This document shows positions 1 through 9,094 of a DNA stretch of 64,000 nt, in pieces. Within the stretch, counting starts at the first letter, position 1; each line of letters starts with the position of its first letter. Both the position numbers and the translations under genes were made by a program. Source of the stretch: Bifidobacteriaceae bacterium (GTDB lineage: Bacteria > Actinomycetota > Actinomycetes > Actinomycetales > WQXJ01); NCBI GenBank assembly GCA_031267825.1, contig JAIRYJ010000022.1:1-64000 (forward strand). The letters run 5' to 3'. The notes under the pieces are model-generated. The model worked only from the letters and a program-made list of their open reading frames with translations, was not told where the DNA came from and did no database searches.

Positions 1-130
1 TGACCGATTACCGACCCCCAACCCTCAACCCAGACCAGCTCCATCCGGCGGTCCTCCAATAAAACCCCAGGTCAGCCCATTGGCTCTGATTTGCCTAGCG
101 GCGGCTATCCCGGTTTCCATGACGGAAACC

Positions 131-163
131 GGTCACAGTTACCCATTTCGGCCAACTGTGACC
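131..163. repeat. inverted repeat, copy 1 (GGTCACAGTT / AACTGTGACC)
   Basis: Perfect 10-bp arms at 131-140 and 154-163 are separated by 13 bp. They could form a stem-loop in RNA or be a palindromic protein-binding site. Confidence 0.85.
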
Positions 164-288
164 GATTACCGACCCCCAACCCTCAACCCAGACCAGCTCC
201 ATCCGGCGGTCCTCCAATAAAACCCCAGGTCAGCCCATTGGCTCTGATTTGCCTAGCGGCGGCTATCCCGGTTTCCGCGACGGGAACC

Positions 289-321
289 GGTCACAGTTAC
301 CCATTTCACCCAACTGTGACC
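289..321. repeat. inverted repeat, copy 2 (GGTCACAGTT / AACTGTGACC)
   Basis: Identical arms to copy 1, at 289-298 and 312-321. The spacer differs slightly (acccatttcaccc instead of acccatttcggcc), so the arms are better conserved than the loop. Confidence 0.85.
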
Positions 322-414
322 GATTACCGACCCCCAACCCAGACCAAGGGGCCGCCCCGGCGCGCCCAGGCCGCGGCCGCGCGGCCCTGAACCGCGGTTT
401 GGCTGACGGACCAG

Positions 415-1299
415 TTAGGTGGGGCAGGCCGCCAGCACAGTGTGCAAGGTGTCACGGTCAGCTTGCGGGATGGCAAGGCCATAGCGGGCGGCCAGCAGGG
501 CGTAGGCGGCGGCGTAAGGGCATTGGCCGGTCCGCGGCAGCCATTCGGCCGGGCCAGAATCACCCTTGGATTGGTTGGCTGGGCCAGACACCGCCAGCAG
601 TTCGGCTGGGTCATTGGCGAAAGCGATGCGCTGGTCCTTGGTCCAGTTCCAGGCCCCGGCCCGCCAGGCCTGGGCTAATGGCACAACGTGATCAATTTGG
701 ACGGTAGTGGTTGAGACCGCCTTGTCGAAGTCGATCACCTGGCCGCTATACGGGTCCGCCAGGCGGCCAGTCGCGACCTTGCACCAACCATCCTCGAAAG
801 TGACATCAGTCAAATCACGCCGCAGAATCTCATTACGGCTGTAACAGCCATCATGATCCAGGTCAGCCCAACCGCCGGGCAGGAAATCAGTGCGTTCATA
901 ATCTGGCACCTGGCCAGCTACGGTCGGAGCTGGCAGAACTTCCAAGGCGGCCAAGGCCGCCGCCACGTCACCTGATTCACCCGCCTGAGCGCCACCACCT
1001 CCATCCCCTAAAGAACCACCGTCAGGCGCGGACGCAAAGTCATCAGCCGTACTAACAGCACCGCTGGCAGTGCCACCAGCCTCAGCCGGGCCAGCTAAGT
1101 CATCTGTTGTGGTGCAGCGCTCAACTACCAGGCCCACCAGGGCCAGCACAACGATCAGCCCAGCCACCGGGACGATTGACCGCCGCGAGGGCCGCTGCGA
1201 AGACCGCTGCGAAGAGCCCCGCGAAGACCGCCGCTGGCCAGATGATCTGCCCGGCCTCGGCCCCAACCGCCGCCGACCAGATGGCCCAACCCGCTTCAT
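415..1299 (-). CDS. membrane-anchored HNH family endonuclease (DUF1524/GmrSD C-terminal type)
   Basis: The 294-residue product starts with an Arg/Ser-rich cytoplasmic stretch (about 1-41, itself built from short repeats). One membrane segment follows (about 42-59), then a Gly/Ser/Ala-rich linker and a C-terminal nuclease domain. The DHVVPL motif (D203, H204) followed by the N-x-x-K-G-D region is typical of secreted actinobacterial HNH proteins of the DUF1524 group. C152 and C173 could form a disulfide outside the membrane. The family is expected to cut DNA or RNA using a metal ion; the substrate is unknown. It could serve nutrient scavenging or act against competitors. It stands alone, downstream of the kinase gene 1414-2475 on the same strand. 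Confidence 0.82.
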   Translation of the reverse strand: MKRVGPSGRRRLGPRPGRSSGQRRSSRGSSQRSSQRPSRRSIVPVAGLIVVLALVGLVVERCTTTDDLAGPAEAGGTASGAVSTADDFASAPDGGSLGDGGGGAQAGESGDVAAALAALEVLPAPTVAGQVPDYERTDFLPGGWADLDHDGCYSRNEILRRDLTDVTFEDGWCKVATGRLADPYSGQVIDFDKAVSTTTVQIDHVVPLAQAWRAGAWNWTKDQRIAFANDPAELLAVSGPANQSKGDSGPAEWLPRTGQCPYAAAYALLAARYGLAIPQADRDTLHTVLAACPT

Positions 1300-1413
1300 C
1301 TAGAGGCACCCCACAAGATCTCCGGCCTGGACACACCCGTCCGAATGCCTTGCGGGGGCCGCGGGGCGCGGCAAATAGGCTGATTCGTCACAGTTTTGAA
1401 CCTCCGAATGGAG

Positions 1414-2475
1414 TTAGGCCCGCAGCGGCGGTGTCTTGGGCACCCGGACGCGCAGAATCGCACCAGAACCGGATTCAACCACAGTCAGCGAACCAGCGTG
1501 CAAGCGGACCGCCCAGCGGGCGATGGCCAAACCTAAACCGGTCCCACCGGTCGGAGCGGTCGCCGCTGAGCGGCCAATCTTGCCCCGCTCAAAGCGTTCA
1601 AAGATCCGTTCCCGTTCCTCTGGCGGTATACCCGGACCCTGATCTTTGAAGTCAAGCTGAATCCAGCGGCCAACCAGGGCCGCCGAAATCGTGATGATGC
1701 CACCCTCCGGCGAATGGTGGATCGCGTTCGACAACAAGTTGGCCGCCACCTGGTGTAGCCGTTCAACATCAACTGTCATTCGGAGTGTCCGAGGCTGGCA
1801 ATCGACCACAAAGGCGACCCGCTTCCCGGCTGACGAGGCAACCAACCGAGCCGCGGCGACGGCATCGTCCAAGAACGACTCAGCCTCAGTTTCAGTCAGA
1901 TTCAGCTCCACCACATCAGCGTCAAGCCGTGAAAGATCAAGCATGTCTGTTACCAGCCGTCCCAGGCGTTTGGTTTGGGTTAGTAACAGATCAAGCGTTT
2001 CATGGTTCGGATCGGTCACACCGTCAACCATGTTTTCAAGTTCAGCTTGGAGAGCCGCCACCGGCGTGCGCAACTCGTGGGAAACGTTGGCGATCATCTC
2101 GCGCCGTAAAGCGTCCGCCTGAGCTAAGTCTTGCGCCATCAAAGTGAAAGCCCGGGCCAGTTCGCCGACCTCATCACGCGAAGTGATCGAAACCTTAGTG
2201 GTGTAGTCGCCTTTCGCCATGGCCCGGGCCGCCTCAGTCATTTGGCGCAGCGGGCTGGTCATACCGTGAGCCAAAATCTGGGTCACAACCAGGCCAGTCG
2301 CCACGGCCAGCGGCATGGTTCGGGTTGGTCCCATCTCATAACCCAACCCAACCCAGGTCATCAGGACGGCCGCCATGACCGCACCGGTCACAAGCAAACC
2401 AATCTTGATTTTGATTGACCCGAAAGCGTCCAGTGGTCGTACCACCTGCGGTAACGACCGGGCCGGCTTAGCCAC
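1414..2475 (-). CDS. two-component sensor histidine kinase (OmpR-partner type)
   Basis: 353 residues. Two membrane segments lie near the N terminus (about 24-45 and 54-70) with almost no extracellular loop. A HAMP domain (about 70-122) and a HisKA box with phospho-acceptor H133 (VSHELRTP) follow. The HATPase_c domain carries the N box (NLLSNAIHH), G1 box (DQGPGI) and G2 box (GGTGLGLAI). The short sensor region suggests it senses the membrane or receives its signal from another protein. The start overlaps the end of the response regulator gene by 8 bp, so the pair is translated as one unit, regulator first. The signal is unknown. Confidence 0.9.
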   Translation of the reverse strand: MAKPARSLPQVVRPLDAFGSIKIKIGLLVTGAVMAAVLMTWVGLGYEMGPTRTMPLAVATGLVVTQILAHGMTSPLRQMTEAARAMAKGDYTTKVSITSRDEVGELARAFTLMAQDLAQADALRREMIANVSHELRTPVAALQAELENMVDGVTDPNHETLDLLLTQTKRLGRLVTDMLDLSRLDADVVELNLTETEAESFLDDAVAAARLVASSAGKRVAFVVDCQPRTLRMTVDVERLHQVAANLLSNAIHHSPEGGIITISAALVGRWIQLDFKDQGPGIPPEERERIFERFERGKIGRSAATAPTGGTGLGLAIARWAVRLHAGSLTVVESGSGAILRVRVPKTPPLRA

Positions 2476-3469
2476 GGCCTGGCCTCAGGCGGCCGCCCCG
2501 ACCAAGCCCACCACCAGGCAAGACTCCGCCTTTAGTTTGGCCTGGGGGTTTCCCCCGGGACGATGCCGCCGTCTTGGCTGGTTGGACCGGTCCGTCTTGG
2601 TTGGGGGCCGGTTTGGAGGTGGGAGCCGCCGCGGCCTGCCCGCCACGGCCGACCGGCGGTCTGAGTCGACCAGTTGATGGGTTCTGGCTGGGTGGTTCAG
2701 CCGGGCCACGGCCCGGTCTGCCAGTTTGTTGAACCGGGCCGGGGTTGGGGCCGGGGTTGGGGTTGGCGGCTGGTTCGGCTGGTGCCGGGTCGAAAGCGTA
2801 ACCAACCCCGTGGACTGTCCGGATCAGGTCAGCCCCCAGTTTGCGGCGGACCGCTTTGATATGCGAATCAACTGTTCGGGTGCCGGAGGCGTCAATCCAA
2901 TCCCAAACATGTTCAAGCAGTTTCTCTCGTGTCAGAACAGTCCGGGGTGATTCAGCCAAGAAAACCAGTAAATCAAACTCGGTCGGTGTCAGGTGAACCT
3001 CCCGTCCTGCCCGCGTGACACGCCGCGACGCCCGGTCAATCACCAGGTCAGCGGTGACAATCGGACTGGCGTCAGCTGGTGGTAAGGAAAGCTGTTTGGC
3101 TCGTTCAACCCGGCGCAGCAAAGCTTTGATGCGGGCTAGAAGCTCCCGCATCGAGAACGGCTTGGTCATGTAGTCGTCAGCCCCGACCCCTAAACCGACT
3201 AGTTTGTCGGTTTCATCGTCCCGGGCGGTCAACATCAGGACCGGAACCGGCCGATCGGCCTGCACCCGGCGGCAGACTTCAAGACCGTCAATGCTGGGCA
3301 ACATAACATCTAAAACCAGCAGGTCAGGCTGTAATTCAGCGGCTTTAGTGACGGCTTCCAAACCGTCACTGGCGGTAACCACACGGTAGCTTTCAGCCGC
3401 CAGGCGCCGGGCAATAGCGTTAGCGATGGTCGGTTCGTCTTCTACCACCAAGATCAGCGGAGCAGTCAT
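2468..3469 (-). CDS. OmpR/PhoB-family response regulator with long C-terminal tail
   Basis: The receiver domain spans residues 1-120, with acidic residues E10 and D11, phospho-acceptor D54, T81 and K103 all present. A winged-helix DNA-binding domain follows (about 130-228, ending VHGVGYAF). The usual length is about 230 residues. Here some 105 further residues rich in Pro, Gly, Asn and Gln follow, and they include one copy of the dispersed GGACGATGCCGCC motif (read as KTAASSRG). The tail overlaps the kinase start, so it is retained in the reading frame. A regulator this long is unusual. The tail may be neutral linker expansion or may affect binding partners. Confidence 0.9.
   Translation of the reverse strand: MTAPLILVVEDEPTIANAIARRLAAESYRVVTASDGLEAVTKAAELQPDLLVLDVMLPSIDGLEVCRRVQADRPVPVLMLTARDDETDKLVGLGVGADDYMTKPFSMRELLARIKALLRRVERAKQLSLPPADASPIVTADLVIDRASRRVTRAGREVHLTPTEFDLLVFLAESPRTVLTREKLLEHVWDWIDASGTRTVDSHIKAVRRKLGADLIRTVHGVGYAFDPAPAEPAANPNPGPNPGPVQQTGRPGRGPAEPPSQNPSTGRLRPPVGRGGQAAAAPTSKPAPNQDGPVQPAKTAASSRGKPPGQTKGGVLPGGGLGRGGRLRPGRG
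2558..2570 (+). repeat. dispersed motif GGACGATGCCGCC, in response-regulator tail
   Basis: Exact 13-mer inside the 3' extension of the OmpR-type regulator gene. Confidence 0.85.
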
Positions 3470-3515
3470 GGGTCAAGTCTGGCACGTCATGCTGAACGGG
3501 ATAACGTAGTGCCTG

Positions 3516-4820
3516 ATGCCTTCAGATTTAGTCATGACTGGCGTGGGCCTGGCGCTAACCCTCGGGACCGCGCTCTTTGTGGCCGCCGAGTTCGCCTTAG
3601 TAGCGGTTGACCCCGCCTTGTTGGCCGCTTCCCCAGGCGACCGTAAACTCAACGCCCTGCGACGGGCTTTAGGGTCGGCATCGTTCTACTTGTCGGCTTC
3701 ACAAGTTGGTATCACCTTGACGACCGTACTGCTCGGCTACACGGCTCAACCGGCGGTCACACGGTTGTTGAACCAATGGCTGGGCGGCGCCAACTGGATC
3801 AGCCAGGCGGCTGGTGCGGCCCTGGCTGGAGCTATCGCCCTGGTGTTGGTCAATTTCATGTCGATGCTGCTGGGTGAACTCATCCCGAAGAACTTAGCGA
3901 TGGCTGAACCACTCAAGGTGGCGCGCCGGGCGGTGCCGTTCCTGCTTGTTTTCGCCAAACTGATGCGACCGGTTATCTGGTTGCTGCATAACTCGTCAAC
4001 TGGGCTGCTCCGGGCGATGCGACTAACACCAGTCGATGAGGTTCCGTCAGCTCGTTCAGCTGAGGAACTTGATTCGGTGGTACGCCATTCGGCGGCTGAA
4101 GGCAGAATCGATGAAGACTTAGCTGACCGGTTGCATCGGACGCTCGCCCTGACCGAATTACGGGCCGTTGACGCCATGACTGACCGGACCCAACTGGCTG
4201 TCTTGCGACGTGACGCCAGCGCCCAAGATGTCATCGAAATGGTGCGTTCAACTGGTCATTCCCGCCTGTTGGTGATTGACGGGTCACGCGACAATGTGGT
4301 CGGGGTGGTGGCTTTACGTAAAGCCATCGCCGTGCCACATGACCGCCGTTCCCGGGTGCCAGTCGCTGGGCTGATGACACCAATCATTGAGGTGCCTGAA
4401 ACGGCTGAACTAGGGCCGGTGCTGGTCCAGTTGCGGGACGCTGGCGCCCAGATGGCTTTAGTGGTGGACGAATATGGTGGCACCTCCGGGGTTATCACGT
4501 TAGAAGATGTGGTTGAGGAAATTGTTGGCGAGGTGAGCGATGAGAACGATCCGCGTCGCCCGCTTTCACGGCGCCTGGCGGACGGGTCGTGGCGGGTTTC
4601 AGCTCAACTCCGGCCGGACGAATTTGAGGCTCTGTCAGGTATCGAATTACCTGAAACGCCCGCTTATGAGACTTTGGGTGGCCTGGTTATGGCGCGGCTC
4701 GGCCGGGTGCCACGGCCGGGGGACATTGTGGCGGCGGCCGGAGCGACCTTACGGGTCGAATCGATGACGGGCCGGCGGGCGACCGCTTTACGTGTCTGGG
4801 GACCGGGGAAGAAACCATGA
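3516..4820 (+). CDS. CNNM/CorC-HlyC family membrane protein
   Basis: 434 residues: a DUF21 (CNNM) transmembrane domain over about 1-190, a paired CBS domain at about 205-330, and a C-terminal CorC/HlyC domain at about 345-428. Related proteins move or regulate Mg2+/Co2+ at the cytoplasmic membrane, with the CBS pair binding ATP or Mg2+. The motif GELIPKNLA in the third membrane segment is typical. Its stop overlaps the start of a second, shorter family member by ATGA, which suggests a heteromeric pair, an arrangement common in actinobacteria. It is transcribed divergently from the response regulator across only 46 bp. Confidence 0.88.
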   Translation: MPSDLVMTGVGLALTLGTALFVAAEFALVAVDPALLAASPGDRKLNALRRALGSASFYLSASQVGITLTTVLLGYTAQPAVTRLLNQWLGGANWISQAAGAALAGAIALVLVNFMSMLLGELIPKNLAMAEPLKVARRAVPFLLVFAKLMRPVIWLLHNSSTGLLRAMRLTPVDEVPSARSAEELDSVVRHSAAEGRIDEDLADRLHRTLALTELRAVDAMTDRTQLAVLRRDASAQDVIEMVRSTGHSRLLVIDGSRDNVVGVVALRKAIAVPHDRRSRVPVAGLMTPIIEVPETAELGPVLVQLRDAGAQMALVVDEYGGTSGVITLEDVVEEIVGEVSDENDPRRPLSRRLADGSWRVSAQLRPDEFEALSGIELPETPAYETLGGLVMARLGRVPRPGDIVAAAGATLRVESMTGRRATALRVWGPGKKP

Positions 4821-5839
4821 TGTGGTTGGTGGCGTTAGGTTTGCTGACCGCTAACGCTTTCTTTGTTGGTGCTGAGTTCGCCATCATGGCGGTGCGCCGC
4901 TCCCAGGTTGAGCCGCGGGCCGGCGCCGGGTCGCGGCCCGCCCGGCTGGTGATTTACGCCCTTGAACACATGCCGTCGATGCTGGCGACCCTTCAGCTTG
5001 GGGTCACAGTGGCTTCAACTTCGCTTGGTTTTGTGGCTGAAGGGGCCTTGGCGGGGGCGCTGACCGGGCCGTTTCAAGCGGCTGGTTCGCCGCGCGCTTC
5101 GGCTCACGTTGTGGCTGGTCTGGCGGCTTTGGTGATCGTGGTCTATTTACATGTTGTGCTTGGCGAAATGGTGCCGAAGAATCTGTCGCTGACCGCCCCG
5201 GAACGTGCTGCCCTGATTTTGACGCCGCCGCTGGTGGTGCTGGCTTGGTTGTTGAGCCCGTTGACGGCCGCTTTGCGCGGGATGGCTTACTTGGCGCTGA
5301 AAGCTTTACGGGTCACTCCGAAAGCTGAGGTGGCTTCAGCTTTCACAGCGGTTGAGTTGGCTGCCATAGTGCATCATTCGACCGAGGCGGGAGTTTTGCC
5401 CGATGCCGACGGGTTGATTTCCGGGTCGCTTGAGTTTTCAGCCAAAACGGCTGGGGAAGTCATGGTGCCTGAAGCGGATTTGGTGACAGTGCCGCCGGGT
5501 GTGACGACCGACGAATTGGAGGCTTGTGTCACTAGAACTGGGTTTTCGCGTTTCCCGATCCGTCAATTGTCAGGCGAGTTGACAGGCTATCTGCATATCC
5601 AAGATGTGCTTGATTTGACTGGTGAGGATCAGCGTCTCAAGCCGGTGCCGTCCGAGCGGTTCCGCCCGATGTCCCGGGCCGAATCTAACGATGAGGTTGA
5701 GGATGTTTTAGCGATGATGCAGCTGAACCGGTCACATCTGGTGGCGGTACCTGGTGGGGTGGTTTTCTTGGAGGACCTGCTCGAAGAACTAGTTGGTGAA
5801 ATCAAAGACGCCATGCAGCGTGCCAGTTGGGATCGCTGA
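4817..5839 (+). CDS. CNNM family membrane protein lacking the CorC/HlyC domain
   Basis: 340 residues: a DUF21 membrane domain (about 1-190, with VLGEMVPKNLS) and two CBS motifs (about 205-330). The protein stops just after EDLLEELVGEI, where its upstream partner continues into the CorC/HlyC domain. Family members often occur as such long/short pairs; I infer they assemble together. It begins inside the stop codon of the preceding gene (ATGA). It is convergent with the antiporter gene, with 17 bp between the stops. Confidence 0.87.
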   Translation: MMWLVALGLLTANAFFVGAEFAIMAVRRSQVEPRAGAGSRPARLVIYALEHMPSMLATLQLGVTVASTSLGFVAEGALAGALTGPFQAAGSPRASAHVVAGLAALVIVVYLHVVLGEMVPKNLSLTAPERAALILTPPLVVLAWLLSPLTAALRGMAYLALKALRVTPKAEVASAFTAVELAAIVHHSTEAGVLPDADGLISGSLEFSAKTAGEVMVPEADLVTVPPGVTTDELEACVTRTGFSRFPIRQLSGELTGYLHIQDVLDLTGEDQRLKPVPSERFRPMSRAESNDEVEDVLAMMQLNRSHLVAVPGGVVFLEDLLEELVGEIKDAMQRASWDR

Positions 5840-5856
5840 CCTGCGTCAACACCCAC

Positions 5857-7611
5857 CTAGAGGCGGTGGGCCCAGCTAGCTTCCATGGTCTCTTCTTCGA
5901 GATCAAGTTCACGCATGATGCGCCGCATGACAGCCTCATTGAGGCGTCCAGCGTTGCGTTCTTGAACCACCACGGCACGTTGGGCGCGAATCATTTGGGT
6001 GCGCAGCTCAGTGATGCGGGCTGTCAATGAGGCGGCCCGGCGGCGTAACTCATCTGGGCCAAGCGACCCGCCGTCGGCTGCCCCCAGTGCCCGGCTGGCT
6101 TCCCGGATAATGGCCGGGGTTTGGCCATCAGTCATGGTCAGAAGCTCAGCGTCAGTCAGATCAGCTTCAGGATGAAGCAACGTGGCGGCGGCTGTCTCGC
6201 GGGCCAGCAGGCCTTGGACAGCCCAGGAGGCGATGCGTTCAGCCTCTGGGCGGCCCATGACGGCCGCCCAGGCGTCGACTTGGCCGCGCATCACGCCGGA
6301 GGCCGCCCGGGTCGCGATCAGCCGGACACGGGCTTCAGAGGCGTCATCTTCTTCGGCTTCATCAGCGTTAGAGATCTTGAGTGATCGGATCAGTCCTGGT
6401 AGGGACAGGCCTTGGACTAGCAGCGTGCCGATCGCCACAGTGTAGGCCGCCAACTGGACTGTCGCCCGCTCAGCGAAGGGCTTGCCGTTGACCAGCAGCG
6501 GAATGGCGGCCGCGGCGGCCAAAGTCACCACGCCGCGCATCCCAGCCCAGGAGGTGACCAGCAGTTCACGTGGCGTCAACGGCGTGTATGGTACCTGGTC
6601 GCGCCGCAGCGTCCGGCGCAGCCATTTAGCCCGGACCAGGAACTCGGTGGCATAGATGTAGATCGGTCTGATGGCTAAAGCGGTCAGCAGAACCATCAAA
6701 GACAACCAGACCGCGTTACCGAGGGACTGATCTGACCGGTCAACTTCAAGGATGACGAAGCGGAGTTGCAAGCCGATCAAAGCGAAGGTGAAAGACTCTA
6801 ACATCAGGTCAACTGAGGCCCAGATTGGTTCCTCATGCAGGCGGGTCGCCACTGTGGTGCGCGGTGACGCCTGGCCAATGAAGAAACCCGCACTGACCAC
6901 CGCTAGGACACCTGATCCTTGGTATTCCTCAGCGATCCAGTAGCAAACGAACGGCAGCATCAACCCGATCACGGTGTCAACTGTTGGATCGCCCAGGCCG
7001 GAGCGGGCCAACTGGGCGACATACGCCAGACACAAACCAACCGCCACACCAACCACGACCGCCAGCGTGAACACCACCATGCCTTGGCCAAGCGAAGACC
7101 CGGTGGCGTAGACGGCCGCTAAAGCCAGCCGGTAGAGCGTCAATGAGGTGGCGTCGTTGATCAGCGACTCACCGCCCAGCAGTGTCATGACCCGGCGCGG
7201 CAGCCCTAACCGCCGTCCAACAGCACTAGCCGCCACGGCGTCTGGTGGTGCCACCACGGCGCCGAGTAGCAGAGCGGCGGGCAGCGACAGTAACGGGTCA
7301 ACTAGGTAAGCCACCAGTCCAACAGCGGCGGTTGTCAGAATCACTAAACCAACACCGAGCCGCACAATTGGTTCAATGGCGTCCCGGAAATCCTGGTAGG
7401 AACTAGAAATCGCGGCCGAATAAAGCAGCGGCGGCAGAATAATGCCTAACAGGAGTTCCGGTGGTGCCTCAACTTGTTCCAGGCCCGGTATGAAGGACGC
7501 TGCCAGTGAGACCGCCAGGACCACCAGTGGTGGGTTCCAACCGACCCGCCGGGCGAAGGCGGCCACCGCGACAGCGGCCAGCAGCACTGTTACGACTGTG
7601 AACTCGTTCAT
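5857..7611 (-). CDS. CPA1-family Na+/H+ antiporter (NhaP/NHE type)
   Basis: 584 residues. About 12 hydrophobic segments fill residues 1-410. They include the conserved APPDAVAA motif and the GGESLINDATSLTLYRLA stretch, whose Asn-Asp pair belongs to the cation site in this family. A charged cytoplasmic tail of about 170 residues rich in Arg, Glu and Ala follows. The protein is expected to exchange Na+ (or K+) for protons at the membrane, for pH and salt homeostasis. It starts with ATG at 7611 and is followed upstream, on the same strand, by an FKBP-like lipoprotein gene. Confidence 0.9.
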   Translation of the reverse strand: MNEFTVVTVLLAAVAVAAFARRVGWNPPLVVLAVSLAASFIPGLEQVEAPPELLLGIILPPLLYSAAISSSYQDFRDAIEPIVRLGVGLVILTTAAVGLVAYLVDPLLSLPAALLLGAVVAPPDAVAASAVGRRLGLPRRVMTLLGGESLINDATSLTLYRLALAAVYATGSSLGQGMVVFTLAVVVGVAVGLCLAYVAQLARSGLGDPTVDTVIGLMLPFVCYWIAEEYQGSGVLAVVSAGFFIGQASPRTTVATRLHEEPIWASVDLMLESFTFALIGLQLRFVILEVDRSDQSLGNAVWLSLMVLLTALAIRPIYIYATEFLVRAKWLRRTLRRDQVPYTPLTPRELLVTSWAGMRGVVTLAAAAAIPLLVNGKPFAERATVQLAAYTVAIGTLLVQGLSLPGLIRSLKISNADEAEEDDASEARVRLIATRAASGVMRGQVDAWAAVMGRPEAERIASWAVQGLLARETAAATLLHPEADLTDAELLTMTDGQTPAIIREASRALGAADGGSLGPDELRRRAASLTARITELRTQMIRAQRAVVVQERNAGRLNEAVMRRIMRELDLEEETMEASWAHRL

Positions 7612-7642
7612 CTGTCAGTGCTTCGCTATCGCCTTAGGTCTT

Positions 7643-8953
7643 TCATCCAGTCGCTGTTGGGCTAGGCGACTGTCCAGGAGAGGCGTCTTGGTCCTCCCCG
7701 GGGGCCTCTGTTCCGTCATCTGAGGCGCTCGGTGAGGGGCTAGCGGATTCTTCTGGCGTGGAGTGAACCAGCGCCACAATGTCAACCACAATGGCGTCCG
7801 CCAGATAGGAACCCTCCTTGCCGGGTGTCACGATCAGTAGTCGGCTGCCGATTGGCTGACCGATTAGCAGGTCAAAGGCGTAGATCGTTGAACCGTCACC
7901 CCAGGAGTAAGTCGGCACGGTGATCGCTTGAGGCCCCCAGCCCGCTGTCCAAGTATCACCGTCATTCTTGCCTGACCAGTCAGTCGCCGAGAAATGGACC
8001 AGTAACTGGTCACCGTCTTTGACTACTGGGCCGGTCCCGGTCGCAATGACAGTGGCTGAGATCTCATCTGGTGGCTCAAGGCCACCAGGGATGGAGACGG
8101 TGGCTGGCCCGCCCAAGGCACCATGGATCTGCGGGCCGGTTTGGGCGCCAGTTAGTCTGGCATCAGTTGTTGCCTCAATTGTTTTGTCGAACTGGTCGTG
8201 GATGTCCATCACAACCACCAGTGTGGCGCCAGCCTCAAGGCCGTAATCGATCGCCAGGGTTCCAACTGACGGCGGGATCACACCCATCACCCTGGAACCA
8301 ACGTTCTGTCCGTATAGGACGCGGGCCAGACCAGCCAGAGTTGAACTGTCCGTCCGCACGGCGATCACCATGCGGGTCTGCTGGACAAAGGTGTTCATAT
8401 AGGGCGATGGTTCGGTTTCACCCCACTCCCAGGCGATCAGATCAACCGCTATTAGGTTGCCTTCTTTGATTTCCGGGCCGGAGCCGGTCATACCAGGCTG
8501 AACTTGAACTTGCAGCGAAGATGGTGGTGTCAGGTAGGGCGAGGGAGCCTCAGATGGGCTGGCTGATGAATCTGGTTCAGCGTCGGACGATTCGTCACCA
8601 TCGGACGATTCGTCACCATCTGAGCTGCCGACATCGCCGGTCGCCTCAGGGTCAGTTTCGTCGGTCGGCTCAGGGTCAGCTTCGCTGGTCTCTTCCGGGC
8701 TGGGTTCCGGCGCCGACTCTGGTTCTGGTGACGGTGTCGGAGAGGGCGATGACTCGCCAGGTTTGAGCGGGAAGGCGATGGTTGGTGCCGCACCGTATTC
8801 GCCGCTCAGAACCGGCAGTTCAGCCAGATCAACTGTCACTGATCCTTTGACCAGTGGAGCTGCGGACGCATCGTCACCGGAATTACCGGAGCAGCCAGCT
8901 AAAGCCAAAGCTGCTGTCAGCGCGACCGCGGTCGCTGTCACTATTGAACGCAC
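7643..8953 (-). CDS. lipoprotein with two FKBP-like domains, probably degenerate
   Basis: The GTG at 8953 is chosen over the upstream ORF-track ATG because GGAGAC precedes it and it gives a normal lipoprotein signal (LALAGCSG lipobox). An acidic Ser/Pro/Glu/Asp linker follows, containing the tandem SDGDESSDGDES. Two domains resembling FKBP-type peptidyl-prolyl isomerases then follow, with G-x-x-V-G-S-R-V and P-I-G-S-R-L turns like those in the clearer homologue at 13127-14065. The aromatic residues of an active FKBP pocket are mostly not recognisable, so this may be a binding protein rather than an enzyme. It ends in a Pro/Ser/Glu-rich tail. It would face the outside, tethered to the membrane. 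Confidence 0.72.
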   Translation of the reverse strand: MRSIVTATAVALTAALALAGCSGNSGDDASAAPLVKGSVTVDLAELPVLSGEYGAAPTIAFPLKPGESSPSPTPSPEPESAPEPSPEETSEADPEPTDETDPEATGDVGSSDGDESSDGDESSDAEPDSSASPSEAPSPYLTPPSSLQVQVQPGMTGSGPEIKEGNLIAVDLIAWEWGETEPSPYMNTFVQQTRMVIAVRTDSSTLAGLARVLYGQNVGSRVMGVIPPSVGTLAIDYGLEAGATLVVVMDIHDQFDKTIEATTDARLTGAQTGPQIHGALGGPATVSIPGGLEPPDEISATVIATGTGPVVKDGDQLLVHFSATDWSGKNDGDTWTAGWGPQAITVPTYSWGDGSTIYAFDLLIGQPIGSRLLIVTPGKEGSYLADAIVVDIVALVHSTPEESASPSPSASDDGTEAPGEDQDASPGQSPSPTATG

Positions 8954-8983
8954 GTTGTCTCCAGGCAAGTTGTCACTCAAATG

Positions 8984-9027
8984 ATGATGGGCACTCGGGA
9001 GCCCGATGATTCCCGAGTGCCCATCAT
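8984..9027. terminator. long hairpin between metQ and the FKBP-like lipoprotein gene
   Basis: Arms of 17 bp (8984-9000 and 9011-9027) are perfectly complementary, with a 10-nt loop. The hairpin lies just downstream of the metQ stop on the minus strand. There is no U-run, so it may end transcription with Rho, protect the 3' end, or both. Confidence 0.7.
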
Positions 9028-9094
9028 TCCACAATGCCCTGGGATGAGGCCGAATTTAGTTACCGGAAGCCTTCACTTCCGCCGTCGAGGCGTG

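Larger units (their letters stand above)
1..340. repeat. 158-bp tandem repeat, two full copies plus a partial third, cut by window edge
   Basis: The string tgaccgattaccgaccccc starts at 1, 159 and 317, so the period is 158 bp. The array is open at the left edge of the window. Copies 1 and 2 are almost identical, differing mainly around 119-130 versus 277-288. Each unit holds two nested inverted repeats: GGTTTCC/GGAAACC (or GGAACC) and GGTCACAGTT/AACTGTGACC. ORFs at 91-390 and 249-707 simply read through the repeat and are not believed. A diverged copy of the inverted-repeat part lies at 37349-37409. No mobile-element gene is visible next to it. Confidence 0.9.

Noticed and set aside
1-340. 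CRISPR array
   Set aside because: The whole 158-bp unit repeats, without unique spacers, and no cas gene is present.
91-707. ORFs 91-390 and 249-707 as genes
   Set aside because: They read through the 158-bp repeat (same peptide twice) and the antisense of the HNH gene; no ribosome-binding site or family.
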